DNA of 64,000 nt, from positions 248,001 to 312,000 of the forward strand of contig JBGVEN010000001.1 of assembly GCA_045120135.1 (NCBI GenBank). Reading direction: 5' to 3'. The notes beneath the pieces are model-generated. The model ran no database searches, was not told the origin of the DNA, and saw only the letters and a list, made by a program, of their open reading frames with translations. Positions within the stretch are counted from its first letter, which is position 1. Each line of letters begins with the position of its first letter. This document shows, piece by piece, positions 42,064-51,363 of the stretch. This DNA comes from SIG440 sp045120135 (lineage in GTDB: Bacteria; Bacillota; Clostridia; Monoglobales; Monoglobaceae). The translations under genes were made by a program, and so were the position numbers.

Positions 42064-44130
42064 TTGAAACTGTACGAAACATCTAAAATCAAAAACTTTT
42101 GTCTTTTAGGACACGGAAACTCGGGAAAGACATCACTGGCAGAGGCTATGCTGTATACAGCTGGCTCAGTTGAAAGAATGGGAAGAACCCAGGACGGCAA
42201 CACGGTTATGGATTTTGACCCGGAGGAAATCAAGCGCAAGTTTTCGATTAGTGCCGCAGTTGCAACCTGTGACTGGAGCGGTACAAAGTTTAATATTATA
42301 GATACCCCCGGGTTTTTTGATTTCGTGGGTGAGGTTCAACAAAGTATCAAGGTGGCAGATGCTGCAATTATTGTGCTTAGCGGTAAGTCGGGTCTGACGG
42401 TAGGTGCTGAAAAATCGTGGAAATATGCAGAAGAAGCAGGTATTCCCAAACTTATTTTTATCAATAAGGTTGATGACGAACGTGTTAATTACTACGGAGT
42501 TCTTGACCAGCTTCGCGAAAAGTACGGCAAAAAGATTGCACCGCTTCAGGTTCCTATCCGCGAGGGTGAAAAGATTACCGGCTTTGTTAATGTAGTAGAG
42601 GGCGAAGCAAGAAAGTTCGAAGGTGACAGAACTGTTACAGCAAGTATCCCTGAGGGTATGGAGGCAGATATTGAACCAATCCGTGAAATGATTAACGAAG
42701 CGGTTGCTGAAAGCTCTGAGGAACTGATGGAAAGATACTTTGCAGGCGAGACATTTACTCTGGCTGAAACCTACGAAGCACTCCGTAGTGGTGTTGCAGC
42801 AGGTGAAATTGTCCCTGTACTGTGCGGAAGTGCATATAACAAGCTCGGTATTTCTTCTTTAATGAACGCAATCAATGCATACTTCCCGGCTCCGGATTCA
42901 AAAGATGAGTTCTTTATTGCAAAGAAAGAGGACGGAACAGATGCAAGACGCAAGGTTGATGTCAACGACCCGCTCGCAGCACTCGTTTTCAAAACTGTTG
43001 CAGACCCATATGTTGGTAAGCTCTCATACTTTAAGGTGTATTCCGGAATTATGACCCCTGATACAACTGTATATAACGCAGTAACCGGTCAGAGCGAAAG
43101 AGTAGGTAAGATTTTTGCACTTGTAGGTAAAAAGCAAGTTGAAGTTGAAAAACTTAATGCCGGTGATATTGGTGCTGTTACAAAGCTTGCAAATACCAAT
43201 ACCGGAGATACACTTTGCAGCCTTACCGACAGAATTGTTATTGACGGAATTGAATTTTTCAGACCCAATACAACCCTTGCGGTTGTTCCCAAAGCAAAGG
43301 GTGATGAAGAAAAGATAAGTCAGGGACTTTCCAAACTGATGGACGAGGATAAGACCTTTGTGATTGAAAACAATACCGAAACACGTCAGATGGTTATCAA
43401 GGGTATGGGTGAACAGCATATTGATATTCTTGTAAGTAAGCTGAAGAATAAGTTTGGTGTTGATGTAACATTGACACAGCCAAAGGTTGCATATCGTGAA
43501 GCTATCCGTAAGACTGTTAAGGTTGAAGGTAAGCACAAAAAGCAATCCGGGGGTCACGGTCAGTACGGTCATGTATGGATTGAATTTGCACCTCATGACG
43601 ATGGTCTGCTGTTTGAAGAAAAGGTATTCGGTGGCAGTGTTCCTAAGAACTACTTCCCAGCAGTTGAAAAGGGACTTCAGGAGAGTATGAAGCAAGGCGT
43701 ACTTGCAGGCTATCCTATGGTTGGTCTTAAGGCTACCCTTATGGATGGTTCATATCACCCGGTTGATTCTTCCGAAATGGCGTTTAAAACAGCTGCATCA
43801 CTTGCGTTCAAGGCAGGTATGGAGCAGGCAAGTCCAGTTCTTCTTGAACCTATCGGTCATCTTAAGGTTTATGTACCCGACAGCTATACCGGTGATATCA
43901 TCGGCGACATCAACAAACGCCGTGGTCAGATGCTTGGTATGACGCCTCAGGGTGATGGCATTACCCTTATTGAGGGCGAAATCCCGATGGCTGAAATGCA
44001 TACCTATTCCTCAGACCTGCGTTCAATGACTCAGGCAAAGGGTAGCTATGAATTTGAGTTTGAAAGATATCAGGATGCTCCCCAGAACATAGTTGATAAA
44101 ATAATTGCTGAGAGTAAGTCAGATAAGTAA
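42064..44130 (+). CDS. elongation factor G-like translational GTPase (EF-G paralogue)
   Basis: A 688-residue protein with all five EF-G domains. The G1 loop is GHGNSGKTS (from residue 16) instead of the AHIDAGKTT of housekeeping EF-G, followed by DTPGFFDF (G3) and NKVDDERV (G4). This N-terminal signature marks the EF-G-like paralogue family (fusA2 type) rather than fusA, which is normally in the str operon. Function is uncertain: alternative translocation, ribosome recycling or a stress role. TTG start with CTGGAGGG 7 nt upstream. Monocistronic, with its own promoter and terminator. Confidence 0.88.
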   Translation: MKLYETSKIKNFCLLGHGNSGKTSLAEAMLYTAGSVERMGRTQDGNTVMDFDPEEIKRKFSISAAVATCDWSGTKFNIIDTPGFFDFVGEVQQSIKVADAAIIVLSGKSGLTVGAEKSWKYAEEAGIPKLIFINKVDDERVNYYGVLDQLREKYGKKIAPLQVPIREGEKITGFVNVVEGEARKFEGDRTVTASIPEGMEADIEPIREMINEAVAESSEELMERYFAGETFTLAETYEALRSGVAAGEIVPVLCGSAYNKLGISSLMNAINAYFPAPDSKDEFFIAKKEDGTDARRKVDVNDPLAALVFKTVADPYVGKLSYFKVYSGIMTPDTTVYNAVTGQSERVGKIFALVGKKQVEVEKLNAGDIGAVTKLANTNTGDTLCSLTDRIVIDGIEFFRPNTTLAVVPKAKGDEEKISQGLSKLMDEDKTFVIENNTETRQMVIKGMGEQHIDILVSKLKNKFGVDVTLTQPKVAYREAIRKTVKVEGKHKKQSGGHGQYGHVWIEFAPHDDGLLFEEKVFGGSVPKNYFPAVEKGLQESMKQGVLAGYPMVGLKATLMDGSYHPVDSSEMAFKTAASLAFKAGMEQASPVLLEPIGHLKVYVPDSYTGDIIGDINKRRGQMLGMTPQGDGITLIEGEIPMAEMHTYSSDLRSMTQAKGSYEFEFERYQDAPQNIVDKIIAESKSDK

Positions 44131-44141
44131 AGCCAAAATTT

Positions 44142-44168
44142 AAAGGCGGTGCGAAATGCACCGCCTTT
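44142..44168. terminator. bidirectional terminator
   Basis: An 11-bp stem AAAGGCGGTGC (44142-44152) with 44158-44168, loop GAAAT, between the convergent EF-G-like and nagB genes. Confidence 0.9.
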
Positions 44169-44202
44169 TCGTTATGTATAAATATTAGTTAAGTGAAAGT
44201 CT

Positions 44203-44988
44203 TTACTTTTCGTCTTTATAAATTTCCTTAAAGTACTTGTAAGTATCAACCTTTAATTCGCCACAAGCATCTTCGTCGCAAGCGATAATTCCACATTTGT
44301 GAAGCTGAAGAGCGCTGATGGTCCATGCATGGTCAACACCGCCCTCAACACAGTGGCGAAGTGCGCGTGCTTTATGGTGGCCATTTATAAGAAGAAGAAC
44401 TTCTTTTGAGTCACATACTGTACCTACACCAACAGAAAGTGCTGTTTTCGGTACTTTGTTGGGGTCATTGTCAAAGAAACGAGAATTAGCGATCATAGTA
44501 TCCTGTGTCAGACCGCGGACACCTGTACGGGAAGTGAGCGAAGTAAATGGTTCGTTAAAAGCGATGTGACCGTCTACGCCGCTTCCGCCAAGGAAAAGGT
44601 CAATGCCGCCATATGAGGCAATTTTGTCCTCGTAACGCTGACATTCAGCCTCAAGGTCATCAGCCATACCATTGAGAATATTAATATTTTCTCTTGGGAT
44701 GTCGATGTGGTTAAAGAAGTTGTCATGCATAAAATACCAGTAACTCTGTTCGTGCTCTCTGGGAAGACCAACATATTCATCCATGTTGAAAGTTACAACA
44801 TTTTTGAAGGTAACAGTGCCGGCTTTGTTCATTTCAATAAGCTTTTTATATACACCAAGAGGTGACGAGCCGGTAGGAAGCCCCAATATAAACGGACGGT
44901 CCTCTTTGTGATTGTTGATTGCATTAGCAATGTGCTTTGCAGCCCATGCGCTCATTTCATCATAGTTGCTTTTAATAATAAGTTTCAT
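44203..44988 (-). CDS. nagB: glucosamine-6-phosphate deaminase
   Basis: A 261-residue enzyme converting glucosamine-6-phosphate to fructose-6-phosphate and ammonia, for use of amino sugars from mucin, chitin or peptidoglycan. Signatures are LGLPTGSSPLGVYK (phosphate loop), FNMDEYVGL (catalytic Asp), GGSGVDGHIAFNEP (catalytic Asp-His-Glu) and VGVGTVCDSKEVLLLINGHHKA. GGGAGAGTG precedes the ATG. No nagA or regulator is adjacent. Confidence 0.97.
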   Translation of the reverse strand: MKLIIKSNYDEMSAWAAKHIANAINNHKEDRPFILGLPTGSSPLGVYKKLIEMNKAGTVTFKNVVTFNMDEYVGLPREHEQSYWYFMHDNFFNHIDIPRENINILNGMADDLEAECQRYEDKIASYGGIDLFLGGSGVDGHIAFNEPFTSLTSRTGVRGLTQDTMIANSRFFDNDPNKVPKTALSVGVGTVCDSKEVLLLINGHHKARALRHCVEGGVDHAWTISALQLHKCGIIACDEDACGELKVDTYKYFKEIYKDEK

Positions 44989-45039
44989 TTTTAATCACTC
45001 TCCCAAGCTAGTTTAAATATTTATTATTCTTATAAGTCT

Positions 45040-45067
45040 ATTATATCGTTTTTTTGTAATTTGTCTA
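45040..45067 (-). promoter_or_regulatory. promoter of nagB
   Basis: On the minus strand TAGACA (45062-45067), 16 bp, TATAAT (45040-45045), about 45 nt before the ATG. Confidence 0.6.
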
Positions 45068-45111
45068 GTCATTTATAGGATTTTTTGAATAAAATTAGGC
45101 ATTTGAAAAAT

Positions 45112-46875
45112 TTATTCTTCAACTCTTAGTCTTTCAACAAGCTTTTCGTCGGGGGTAACATACACAGTGTAATTTGTTTCATAAATTACAAATCCAGGCT
45201 TTGAACCGTTGGGTTTACGAATGTTTTTGATAAGTGTGTAATCCACTGCAACACCGGTTGACTTTTGAGCCTTGCTGTAATATGCGGCAATGGTTGCTGC
45301 CTCAACAAGCGTGTTATCGGGAACCTTGCCGGTTCCTTCTGTTCGGATAAGTGTATGCGAGCCGGGAATGTTTTTTGTATGCAGCCACATATCGGTGGAA
45401 TATGCTGTGCGGATTGTCAGCTCGTCATTTTGCTTGTTGTTTCTGCCGACTAAAATGGTGTAGCCGTCGGAGGAAATAAATTTAATCGGTGCAGACTTTT
45501 TTTGTGCCTTTTTCTTTTTTGGATTTCCTGCCGAAATATACCCTTGCTCTGCAAGTTCCTCGCGTATTTCGCTTATGTCTGTATAGCTTGAAGCGCGATT
45601 TACGCTGTCTAAGACGGTTTCAAGATATGCCTTTTCTTCAAGGGACTCTTCGAGCTGTCTCTTTGAGTGTTCTTCAGTTGCCTTTGCCTTTGTAAACAGC
45701 TTGTAGTATCTTTGCGCGTTCTTTGATGGCGAAAGTTCCGGTTTTAGCGGAATTTCTATTTCCTCAAGATTTTCGCTGTAGTAGTTCTGGAGCGTCACCG
45801 TTTCTGCTCCCGTGGGTAACTGATATAGATTTGCAGTCAGCAGGTCACCGTAGATTTTGTATTTGTCACGGTCACCTGCTTTTCGTATGTTTTCGGTGTG
45901 GAGTGTTATTTTCTTTTCGCAACGCTCAAGGTTGTTGTTGATTACCTTAAGCGTTCCCGCAGATTTCTGGGAAAGCCGGTCGTGCAAATCCCGTTCGGCA
46001 AAAAAGGTCTCAATCGCTTCGCTGAGCGATTCGCAGCTCTTTACTTTGCCAAGTCCGGAGTATTGCAAAAGCTCCACGCACGAGAATGCAACAGGCTTGC
46101 CTGAGTCAATGTCCAATGCAACACAGCCGCCAAAGGGACGAGAAAGGTAATTTTTTATAAAACCAATGGTGTGAATGGCAAATTTTTCTGCATCGATATC
46201 AGAGATAAAAGTTTTTGTGTTGCCGGTGTGACGATGAACAATTTCCCGTGCCAAAAGAGGACTCATACCAATAAATTCCGATACAAGAAACTTATCTAAA
46301 AGTATGTCGGCAGATGTTGATTTCAGCTTTTCGCAAAGTTTGGTTTCATCTGCCTTTGATGGGTCGGTTTTGTCCTGCGCCGGAGGCGACTCGTAAAAAA
46401 GTCCGGGCAGAACCTGACGCACAGCACTGGTGGTAAAGTCAATATGCTTTATGCTGTCAATTATTTTGTTGTCGTTTTGGATAAGTATAATATTACTGTG
46501 CCTGCCCATAATCTCAACAATCAGACTTTTTTCGGTCAGGTCACCCATTTCGGTGTAACATTCAATATCAATACGGATTACTCGGTCAAAGCCTTGTTGG
46601 GTAATTCTTTTTATCTTACCGCCGGCAAGATGCTTTCTCAGAATCATACAAAAAAGCGGAGCGGTAATGGGATTTTCGCGGTTTCTTTGGGTCAGATGCA
46701 GTCTGGGGTTTGAGGTTGCTGCGGAAATTACCATACGGAAAAGACCCTCCCGTGTACGGATGGAAACGGTAAGTTCGTCCTTTTCGGGCTGGTGTATTTT
46801 GTCAATTTTTCCGCCTGTGAGTATGTCACATAATTCTGCCACAATTCCGTGTGTTACAAATCCGTCAAATGCCAT
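45112..46875 (-). CDS. rqcH: NFACT-family ribosome quality control factor RqcH
   Basis: A 587-residue protein (formerly called fibronectin-binding protein FbpA) that binds stalled 50S subunits and recruits tRNA-Ala to add C-terminal alanine tails for degradation. NFACT-N starts with MAFDGFVTHGIVAEL; the Asp-Arg pair needed for tailing is visible in GFDRVIRIDIE; coiled-coil NFACT-M spans about 270-420; the NFACT-R domain near the C-terminus has STDMWLHTKNIPGSH. AAAGAGG precedes the ATG. It is divergent from yicC, with back-to-back promoters. Confidence 0.94.
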   Translation of the reverse strand: MAFDGFVTHGIVAELCDILTGGKIDKIHQPEKDELTVSIRTREGLFRMVISAATSNPRLHLTQRNRENPITAPLFCMILRKHLAGGKIKRITQQGFDRVIRIDIECYTEMGDLTEKSLIVEIMGRHSNIILIQNDNKIIDSIKHIDFTTSAVRQVLPGLFYESPPAQDKTDPSKADETKLCEKLKSTSADILLDKFLVSEFIGMSPLLAREIVHRHTGNTKTFISDIDAEKFAIHTIGFIKNYLSRPFGGCVALDIDSGKPVAFSCVELLQYSGLGKVKSCESLSEAIETFFAERDLHDRLSQKSAGTLKVINNNLERCEKKITLHTENIRKAGDRDKYKIYGDLLTANLYQLPTGAETVTLQNYYSENLEEIEIPLKPELSPSKNAQRYYKLFTKAKATEEHSKRQLEESLEEKAYLETVLDSVNRASSYTDISEIREELAEQGYISAGNPKKKKAQKKSAPIKFISSDGYTILVGRNNKQNDELTIRTAYSTDMWLHTKNIPGSHTLIRTEGTGKVPDNTLVEAATIAAYYSKAQKSTGVAVDYTLIKNIRKPNGSKPGFVIYETNYTVYVTPDEKLVERLRVEE

Positions 46876-46914
46876 AAATCTAAACCTCTTTTACAAAAAA
46901 CATTTATTTTAAAC

Positions 46915-46943
46915 AGTATACAACAAACTTTAGAAATTTTCAA
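46915..46943 (-). promoter_or_regulatory. promoter of rqcH
   Basis: On the minus strand TTGAAA (46938-46943), 17 bp, TATACT (46915-46920). Confidence 0.78.
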
Positions 46944-46951
46944 ATATTTAT

Positions 46952-46980
46952 TTGATTTTTTCGGAAATATATGGTATACT
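46952..46980 (+). promoter_or_regulatory. promoter of the yicC-remA-gmk operon
   Basis: TTGATT (46952-46957), 17 bp, TATACT (46975-46980) with extended TGG. Its -35 is only 8 bp from the -35 of the divergent rqcH promoter, so the two may compete for polymerase. Confidence 0.8.
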
Positions 46981-47043
46981 CTTAATAAGTATCTTAAAAT
47001 GGCGGAAATTGTGTGTAAATATACGCCAAAGGAGGCATTTGCA

Positions 47044-47919
47044 ATGCTTAAAAGTATGACAGGTTTCGGCAGAGCCGAAAAACTGATTGACGGTTTTGAA
47101 GTTAAGGTTAATTTAAAGTCGGTTAATCACAGATATATGGACGCATCTATCAGAGTTCCCAAATACTATTCGTTTGTGGAGGACAAAATTCGTCAGGCGG
47201 CAACAAAGTATATTTCCCGTGGTAAGGTTGAAATTTTTGTTTCGGTTGAACGCACTGAGGGCAGCGGCAAAACTGTTACCATTGACAGTGAAATTGCGCA
47301 GAACTATATAAATGCCCTTAAAAGTCTTACGGAATTCGGGATTGAAGATGATGTAAAGATTTCAACAATCTCTCAGTACCATGACATTTTCAAAATCGAA
47401 AGCGATGAGGAAGATGAGGAAAGAATTACCGCAATGATAATTGAGGTATTTTCTGAAGCTGCAGAAGACTTTGTAAATATGCGTATAAACGAGGGCAAGA
47501 ATATGGAAGCAGATATTCTCTCGCATCTTGATTGCCTTGCCGAAAACCTTGCAGAGGTTGAAAAACGGTATCCTGCAATTGTTGCAGAGTACAGAGCACG
47601 CCTTGAAAAGAAGATTTCCGAGGTTCTTGAGGATAAGAATGTTGACGAAACAAGAATCATCACTGAGGCAGCAATCTTTGCTGAAAAGACAGATATTGGT
47701 GAGGAAACAGTGAGACTTGCAAGCCATATCAAGGAATTTAAGAAGATGATATGCACAGACGAGCCGATTGGTAAAAAGCTTGACTTTATGATTCAGGAAA
47801 TGAACCGCGAAACAAACACTATGGGTTCAAAGGCAAACGATGTTGAGATTGCCAAGCTGATAGTCAATATGAAATCTGAGATTGAAAAGATAAGAGAACA
47901 AATTCAGAACATAGAATAA
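47044..47919 (+). CDS. YicC/YloC-family endoribonuclease
   Basis: A 291-residue member of the YicC family, an RNA endonuclease reported to cut small RNAs. The N-terminal SMTGFGRAE and SVNHRYMDASIRVP motifs and the C-terminal MIQEMNRETNTMGSKAND are diagnostic. I use ATG 47044, which has CAAAGGAGGCATT upstream; a longer in-frame extension overlaps the divergent promoter region and is not credible. First gene of a long conserved operon. Confidence 0.94.
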   Translation: MLKSMTGFGRAEKLIDGFEVKVNLKSVNHRYMDASIRVPKYYSFVEDKIRQAATKYISRGKVEIFVSVERTEGSGKTVTIDSEIAQNYINALKSLTEFGIEDDVKISTISQYHDIFKIESDEEDEERITAMIIEVFSEAAEDFVNMRINEGKNMEADILSHLDCLAENLAEVEKRYPAIVAEYRARLEKKISEVLEDKNVDETRIITEAAIFAEKTDIGEETVRLASHIKEFKKMICTDEPIGKKLDFMIQEMNRETNTMGSKANDVEIAKLIVNMKSEIEKIREQIQNIE

Positions 47920-47934
47920 AACAGGTGATAAATT

Positions 47935-48219
47935 ATGAAACTCATAAACATTGGATTTGGTAATATCGTATCGGGCGACAGAGTGGTTGCAATTGTCAGC
48001 CCCGAATCTGCACCTATCAAGCGTATCGTGCAGGATGCACGTGACAAAGGCCTTTTGATTGATGCCTCTTGCGGACGCCGTACCCGTGCGGTTATTATAA
48101 CCGACAGTGACCATATTATTCTGTCTGCAATCCAGACCGAAACTATTGCAGGTCGTGCAGCGGTTAAGGAAGACGTAGTTGAAACCCGTGACGAAGGAGA
48201 AATCGAGAATGAAGAATAA
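47935..48219 (+). CDS. remA: DUF370/RemA-family DNA-binding regulator
   Basis: A 94-residue protein of the RemA family (Bacillus extracellular-matrix and osmoprotection regulator, a ring-forming DNA-binding protein). Core motifs are LINIGFGNIVSGDRVVAIVSPESAPIKR and IDASCGRRTRAVIITDSDHIILSA. The C-terminus is acidic. ACAGGTGATAAATT precedes the ATG. Placed between yicC and gmk as in Bacillus. Confidence 0.93.
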   Translation: MKLINIGFGNIVSGDRVVAIVSPESAPIKRIVQDARDKGLLIDASCGRRTRAVIITDSDHIILSAIQTETIAGRAAVKEDVVETRDEGEIENEE

Positions 48220-48778
48220 AGGCAGACTTTTTGTTATCTCCGGACCTTCAGGTGTGGGTAAGGGTACGGTTTGCAAATTGATTCTTTCAAGAAATGATGA
48301 TATTAAACTATCGGTATCCGCAACAACCCGTACACCAAGAACAGAGGATACGGAGGGTGTAACATATTACTTCAAATCCAAAGCGGAATTTGAAAAAATG
48401 ATCGAGGATTCGGCATTTCTTGAATGGGCTGTGTATAACGGCAACTATTACGGAACACCCCTCTCCGCAGTTGAGAATAATCTGGAAAGCGGAATAAGCG
48501 TTATTCTTGAAATTGATGCTCAGGGTGCGCTTGATGTAAAGAAAAAACGTCCCGATGCAGTTCTGATATTTATTGCTCCGCCCGATAAGGACACACTTTT
48601 TGAGCGGCTTAAAGGTAGAGGCACAGAGGGCGACGAGGAAATTGCAAAACGTATTGCCGCTGCCGACTGGGAACTCAGCCAGATGGAGAAGTATGATTAT
48701 ACCGTTGTAAATGATGATTTGGATACCGCGGTAATTAACATAGAAAATATAATGCAAAGCGAAAAGGAGAAGATGTAA
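48209..48778 (+). CDS. gmk: guanylate kinase
   Basis: A 189-residue P-loop kinase converting GMP to GDP. Walker A SGPSGVGKGT is at residues about 11-20; the GMP-binding segment TRTPRTEDTEGVTYYF and lid region GRGTEGDEEIAKR are complete. I chose ATG 48209 with GAAGGAGAAAT upstream. It overlaps remA by 11 bp, so translation is coupled. Confidence 0.96.
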   Translation: MKNKGRLFVISGPSGVGKGTVCKLILSRNDDIKLSVSATTRTPRTEDTEGVTYYFKSKAEFEKMIEDSAFLEWAVYNGNYYGTPLSAVENNLESGISVILEIDAQGALDVKKKRPDAVLIFIAPPDKDTLFERLKGRGTEGDEEIAKRIAAADWELSQMEKYDYTVVNDDLDTAVINIENIMQSEKEKM

Positions 48779-48779
48779 A

Positions 48780-49025
48780 ATGATGATTTATCCCCCCATT
48801 ACCGAACTGGTAAAAAAGACAGGTAGCAGATATGCTCTGGTAATAGAAACAGCAAAGAGAACCAGACAGCTGGTTGAAGGAGCACAGAAGCTTTCTGAGG
48901 TTGAAACTTCAAAGGATGTTACAGTTGCAGTTAACGAAATTTATGAAAATAAAATCGAGGCTGTTGCCAAGGTAAAGGGTGTTGAAGTTGCTCCGGCAGC
49001 TACAGACAACACAACTGAGCTTTAA
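48780..49025 (+). CDS. rpoZ: RNA polymerase omega subunit
   Basis: An 81-residue omega subunit that aids assembly and stability of RNA polymerase. The conserved helix TELVKKTGSRYALVIETAKRTRQLVEGA is visible, followed by an acidic tail. GAAAAGGAGAAG precedes the ATG, one base after the gmk stop. Its position after gmk is conserved across Firmicutes. Confidence 0.92.
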   Translation: MMIYPPITELVKKTGSRYALVIETAKRTRQLVEGAQKLSEVETSKDVTVAVNEIYENKIEAVAKVKGVEVAPAATDNTTEL

Positions 49026-49031
49026 TACTTG

Positions 49032-49061
49032 AGGGACTGCTCTGTATCTGAGGTAGTCCCT
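49032..49061 (+). terminator. possible attenuator hairpin between rpoZ and priA
   Basis: AGGGACT (49032-49038) pairs with AGTCCCT (49055-49061) around a 16-nt loop, followed by a non-uniform T-rich stretch. Partial termination or processing is possible; the stem is short. Confidence 0.45.
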
Positions 49062-49100
49062 TACTTATTAATATGTAAATTACGGGAAAGTGAAAAACTT

Positions 49101-51338
49101 ATGATTGTAAAGGTAGTTCTCAACAACAAGGAGCAGAATATTGACCGCACCTTTGACTATGAAGTCCCAGAAGGTCTTGAGGACAAAATGAAAATAGGTA
49201 TGCGTGTGCTTGTCCCCTTTGGCTTCCGCAATAAATTGGTGGAGGGCATTGTTGTTGGTATGCCGGAAATTAGTGAGTTTAATTCTTTAAAACCGGTCAG
49301 CAAGATTTTAGGAACAGAGCCGGTCTGCCCGCCCGATACATTAAAGCTATGCCTTTGGATAAGTCAAAAGTATTTCTGCTCACTATATCAAGCGATACGC
49401 CTCACCACTCCGCCGGGTATGACCTCCGGCGTGGGAGAAAAAACCGAGAACTATGCACGCCTTGCAGTTGATAGGGATACTGCTTTTGAGATTAAAGAGG
49501 AGTTTAGGCAAAACCGTGCCGTTGCCCGTGCAAGAGTGCTTGAGGCACTTATAATGTCGGACGATATCCCCCTTGCAAAGCTCATCAGGGAAAAGGGCGG
49601 CACATACGATGCGGTCAGATACCTTAAAGAAAAAGGCTATATAACTGTTGAAAGCGAGCAGGTGGTACGTGAAGCGTACAACGAAGAAAAGTACGAAAAA
49701 ACAACTGCGTACACACCTACCGAGGAGCAGAAAATGGTTATAGGCCACTTGTACAAGCGGATAGATTTGGGAGAGCACGAAAAGATACTTCTCCGTGGTG
49801 TTACCGGAAGCGGCAAAACCGAGGTGTTTTTGCAGGCGATTGAACGGGTAATGGAAAAGGGGAAGAATGCAATAATGCTTGTCCCTGAAATATCTTTGAC
49901 ACCGCAAATGGTTCAAAGATTTGTAGGCAGATTCGGTAACCGTGTCGCAGTAATCCACAGTGCATTGTCAAATGGCGAGAGATTCGACCAGTGGAACCGT
50001 ATAAAAAAAGGCGAGGTTCGTGTGGTTGTCGGCGCAAGGTCAGCTATTTTTGCTCCTATGAAAAATGTCGGGATAATAATTCTTGACGAGGAACACGAAA
50101 ATAGCTACAAATCGGAAACAACACCAAGATACCACGCAATTGAGGTCGCGGAAAAAATGTCAGAAGACGCAAGCTGTGTTCTGCTTTTAGCATCAGCAAC
50201 ACCCTCGGTAACCGAGTATTTTAAGGCGAAAAACGGGGGTTATACCCTGTTCGAGATGACAAAGCGCTATAACGAGGGGGCAATGCCAACAGTTAAAATT
50301 GTTGATATGCGTGGCGAGCTTTTTGAGAACAAAAATCGTTCCCCGCTCAGCCTTGCACTTCAGGCAGAGTTAAAAAAGAACTTGTTTATCGGGCAAAAGA
50401 CTATACTATTTTTAAATCGGCGTGGGTATTCAACCTTTGTGTCCTGCCGTGAATGCGGGGAGGTAATCAATTGCCCCGATTGCAGTATTGCAATGACCTA
50501 TCACAAAAAATCCGATTCTTTGTCCTGTCATTATTGCGGCTATACAATGAAGAATGTATGTGAGTGTCCCGATTGCGGCTCAAAATATGTGAGATACTTC
50601 GGCACGGGTACACAAAAGATAGAAGAAGAACTCAAAAATTTGTTTCCAGAGGCTAAGGTTCTCCGGATGGATACCGATACAACATCACAAAAAGGCGGCC
50701 ACGAACGAATTCTTGATAAGTTTAAAAACAAGGGTGCAGATATACTTTTGGGGACTCAAATGGTAACAAAAGGTCTTGATTTTCACGATGTTACATTGGT
50801 TGGTGTGCTTGCGGCGGATACAGCACTTGCTGTTGATGATTTTCGTGCCAATGAGAAAGGTTTTTCGCTTTTTACCCAAGTTTGCGGCAGAGCGGGCAGA
50901 GGTGATGTTCCGGGCCGTGCAATAATCCAGACCTATCAGCCGTTTAACGCAACTGTGAATTTTGCAAAAAATCACGATTACGAGGGCTTTTATGAAAATG
51001 AGATAATACAAAGAAAAAGGTTGAATTATCCCCCGTTTTGTGACATAATATATATTATGGTCACGGGCGAGGAAGAAGCACTTGTTAAACAATATTCAGA
51101 AGAAATTGGTGACAAAATAAAAAAGAAAATGCAAAGCGATAAAAACATTTTCTCAATTCTTGGTCCGGCTCCTGCTCCGATTGAAAAAATACGGAATAAC
51201 TATCGTTACAGAATTCTGCTTAAATGCAAGAACAAGGACGATTCTCACAGCTTTTTGCGGAGCATTTACGAAGAGCACGAAAAGAATAGTAAAAAGACAT
51301 TTTTGACAATCGATACAAACCCTATAAATATGTACTGA
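49101..51338 (+). CDS. priA: primosomal helicase PriA
   Basis: A 745-residue replication restart helicase. It has an N-terminal DNA-binding domain, Walker A GVTGSGKTE and DEEH box, and between helicase halves eight zinc-binding cysteines (CRECGEVINCPDCS then CHYCGYTMKNVCECPDCGS). The C-terminal helicase motif QVCGRAGRGD is intact. I chose ATG 49101 (MIVKVVLNNKEQNIDRTFDY), since the longer frame reads through the hairpin and lacks family similarity. In Bacillus coaBC sits between rpoZ and priA; here it is absent. Confidence 0.95.
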   Translation: MIVKVVLNNKEQNIDRTFDYEVPEGLEDKMKIGMRVLVPFGFRNKLVEGIVVGMPEISEFNSLKPVSKILGTEPVCPPDTLKLCLWISQKYFCSLYQAIRLTTPPGMTSGVGEKTENYARLAVDRDTAFEIKEEFRQNRAVARARVLEALIMSDDIPLAKLIREKGGTYDAVRYLKEKGYITVESEQVVREAYNEEKYEKTTAYTPTEEQKMVIGHLYKRIDLGEHEKILLRGVTGSGKTEVFLQAIERVMEKGKNAIMLVPEISLTPQMVQRFVGRFGNRVAVIHSALSNGERFDQWNRIKKGEVRVVVGARSAIFAPMKNVGIIILDEEHENSYKSETTPRYHAIEVAEKMSEDASCVLLLASATPSVTEYFKAKNGGYTLFEMTKRYNEGAMPTVKIVDMRGELFENKNRSPLSLALQAELKKNLFIGQKTILFLNRRGYSTFVSCRECGEVINCPDCSIAMTYHKKSDSLSCHYCGYTMKNVCECPDCGSKYVRYFGTGTQKIEEELKNLFPEAKVLRMDTDTTSQKGGHERILDKFKNKGADILLGTQMVTKGLDFHDVTLVGVLAADTALAVDDFRANEKGFSLFTQVCGRAGRGDVPGRAIIQTYQPFNATVNFAKNHDYEGFYENEIIQRKRLNYPPFCDIIYIMVTGEEEALVKQYSEEIGDKIKKKMQSDKNIFSILGPAPAPIEKIRNNYRYRILLKCKNKDDSHSFLRSIYEEHEKNSKKTFLTIDTNPINMY

Positions 51339-51363
51339 TGAATAAAAAAGAGAGGTAACGAAA

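Noticed and set aside
43024..43695. A 223-codon minus-strand frame inside the EF-G-like gene
   Set aside because: Shadow of a conserved coding region; no family pattern, no ribosome binding site.
46849..47043. Upstream extension of yicC by 65 codons
   Set aside because: It spans the divergent promoters and the rqcH start; AGGAGG precedes ATG 47044.
49029..49100. Upstream extension of priA by 24 codons
   Set aside because: It covers a hairpin and has no similarity to PriA N-termini.
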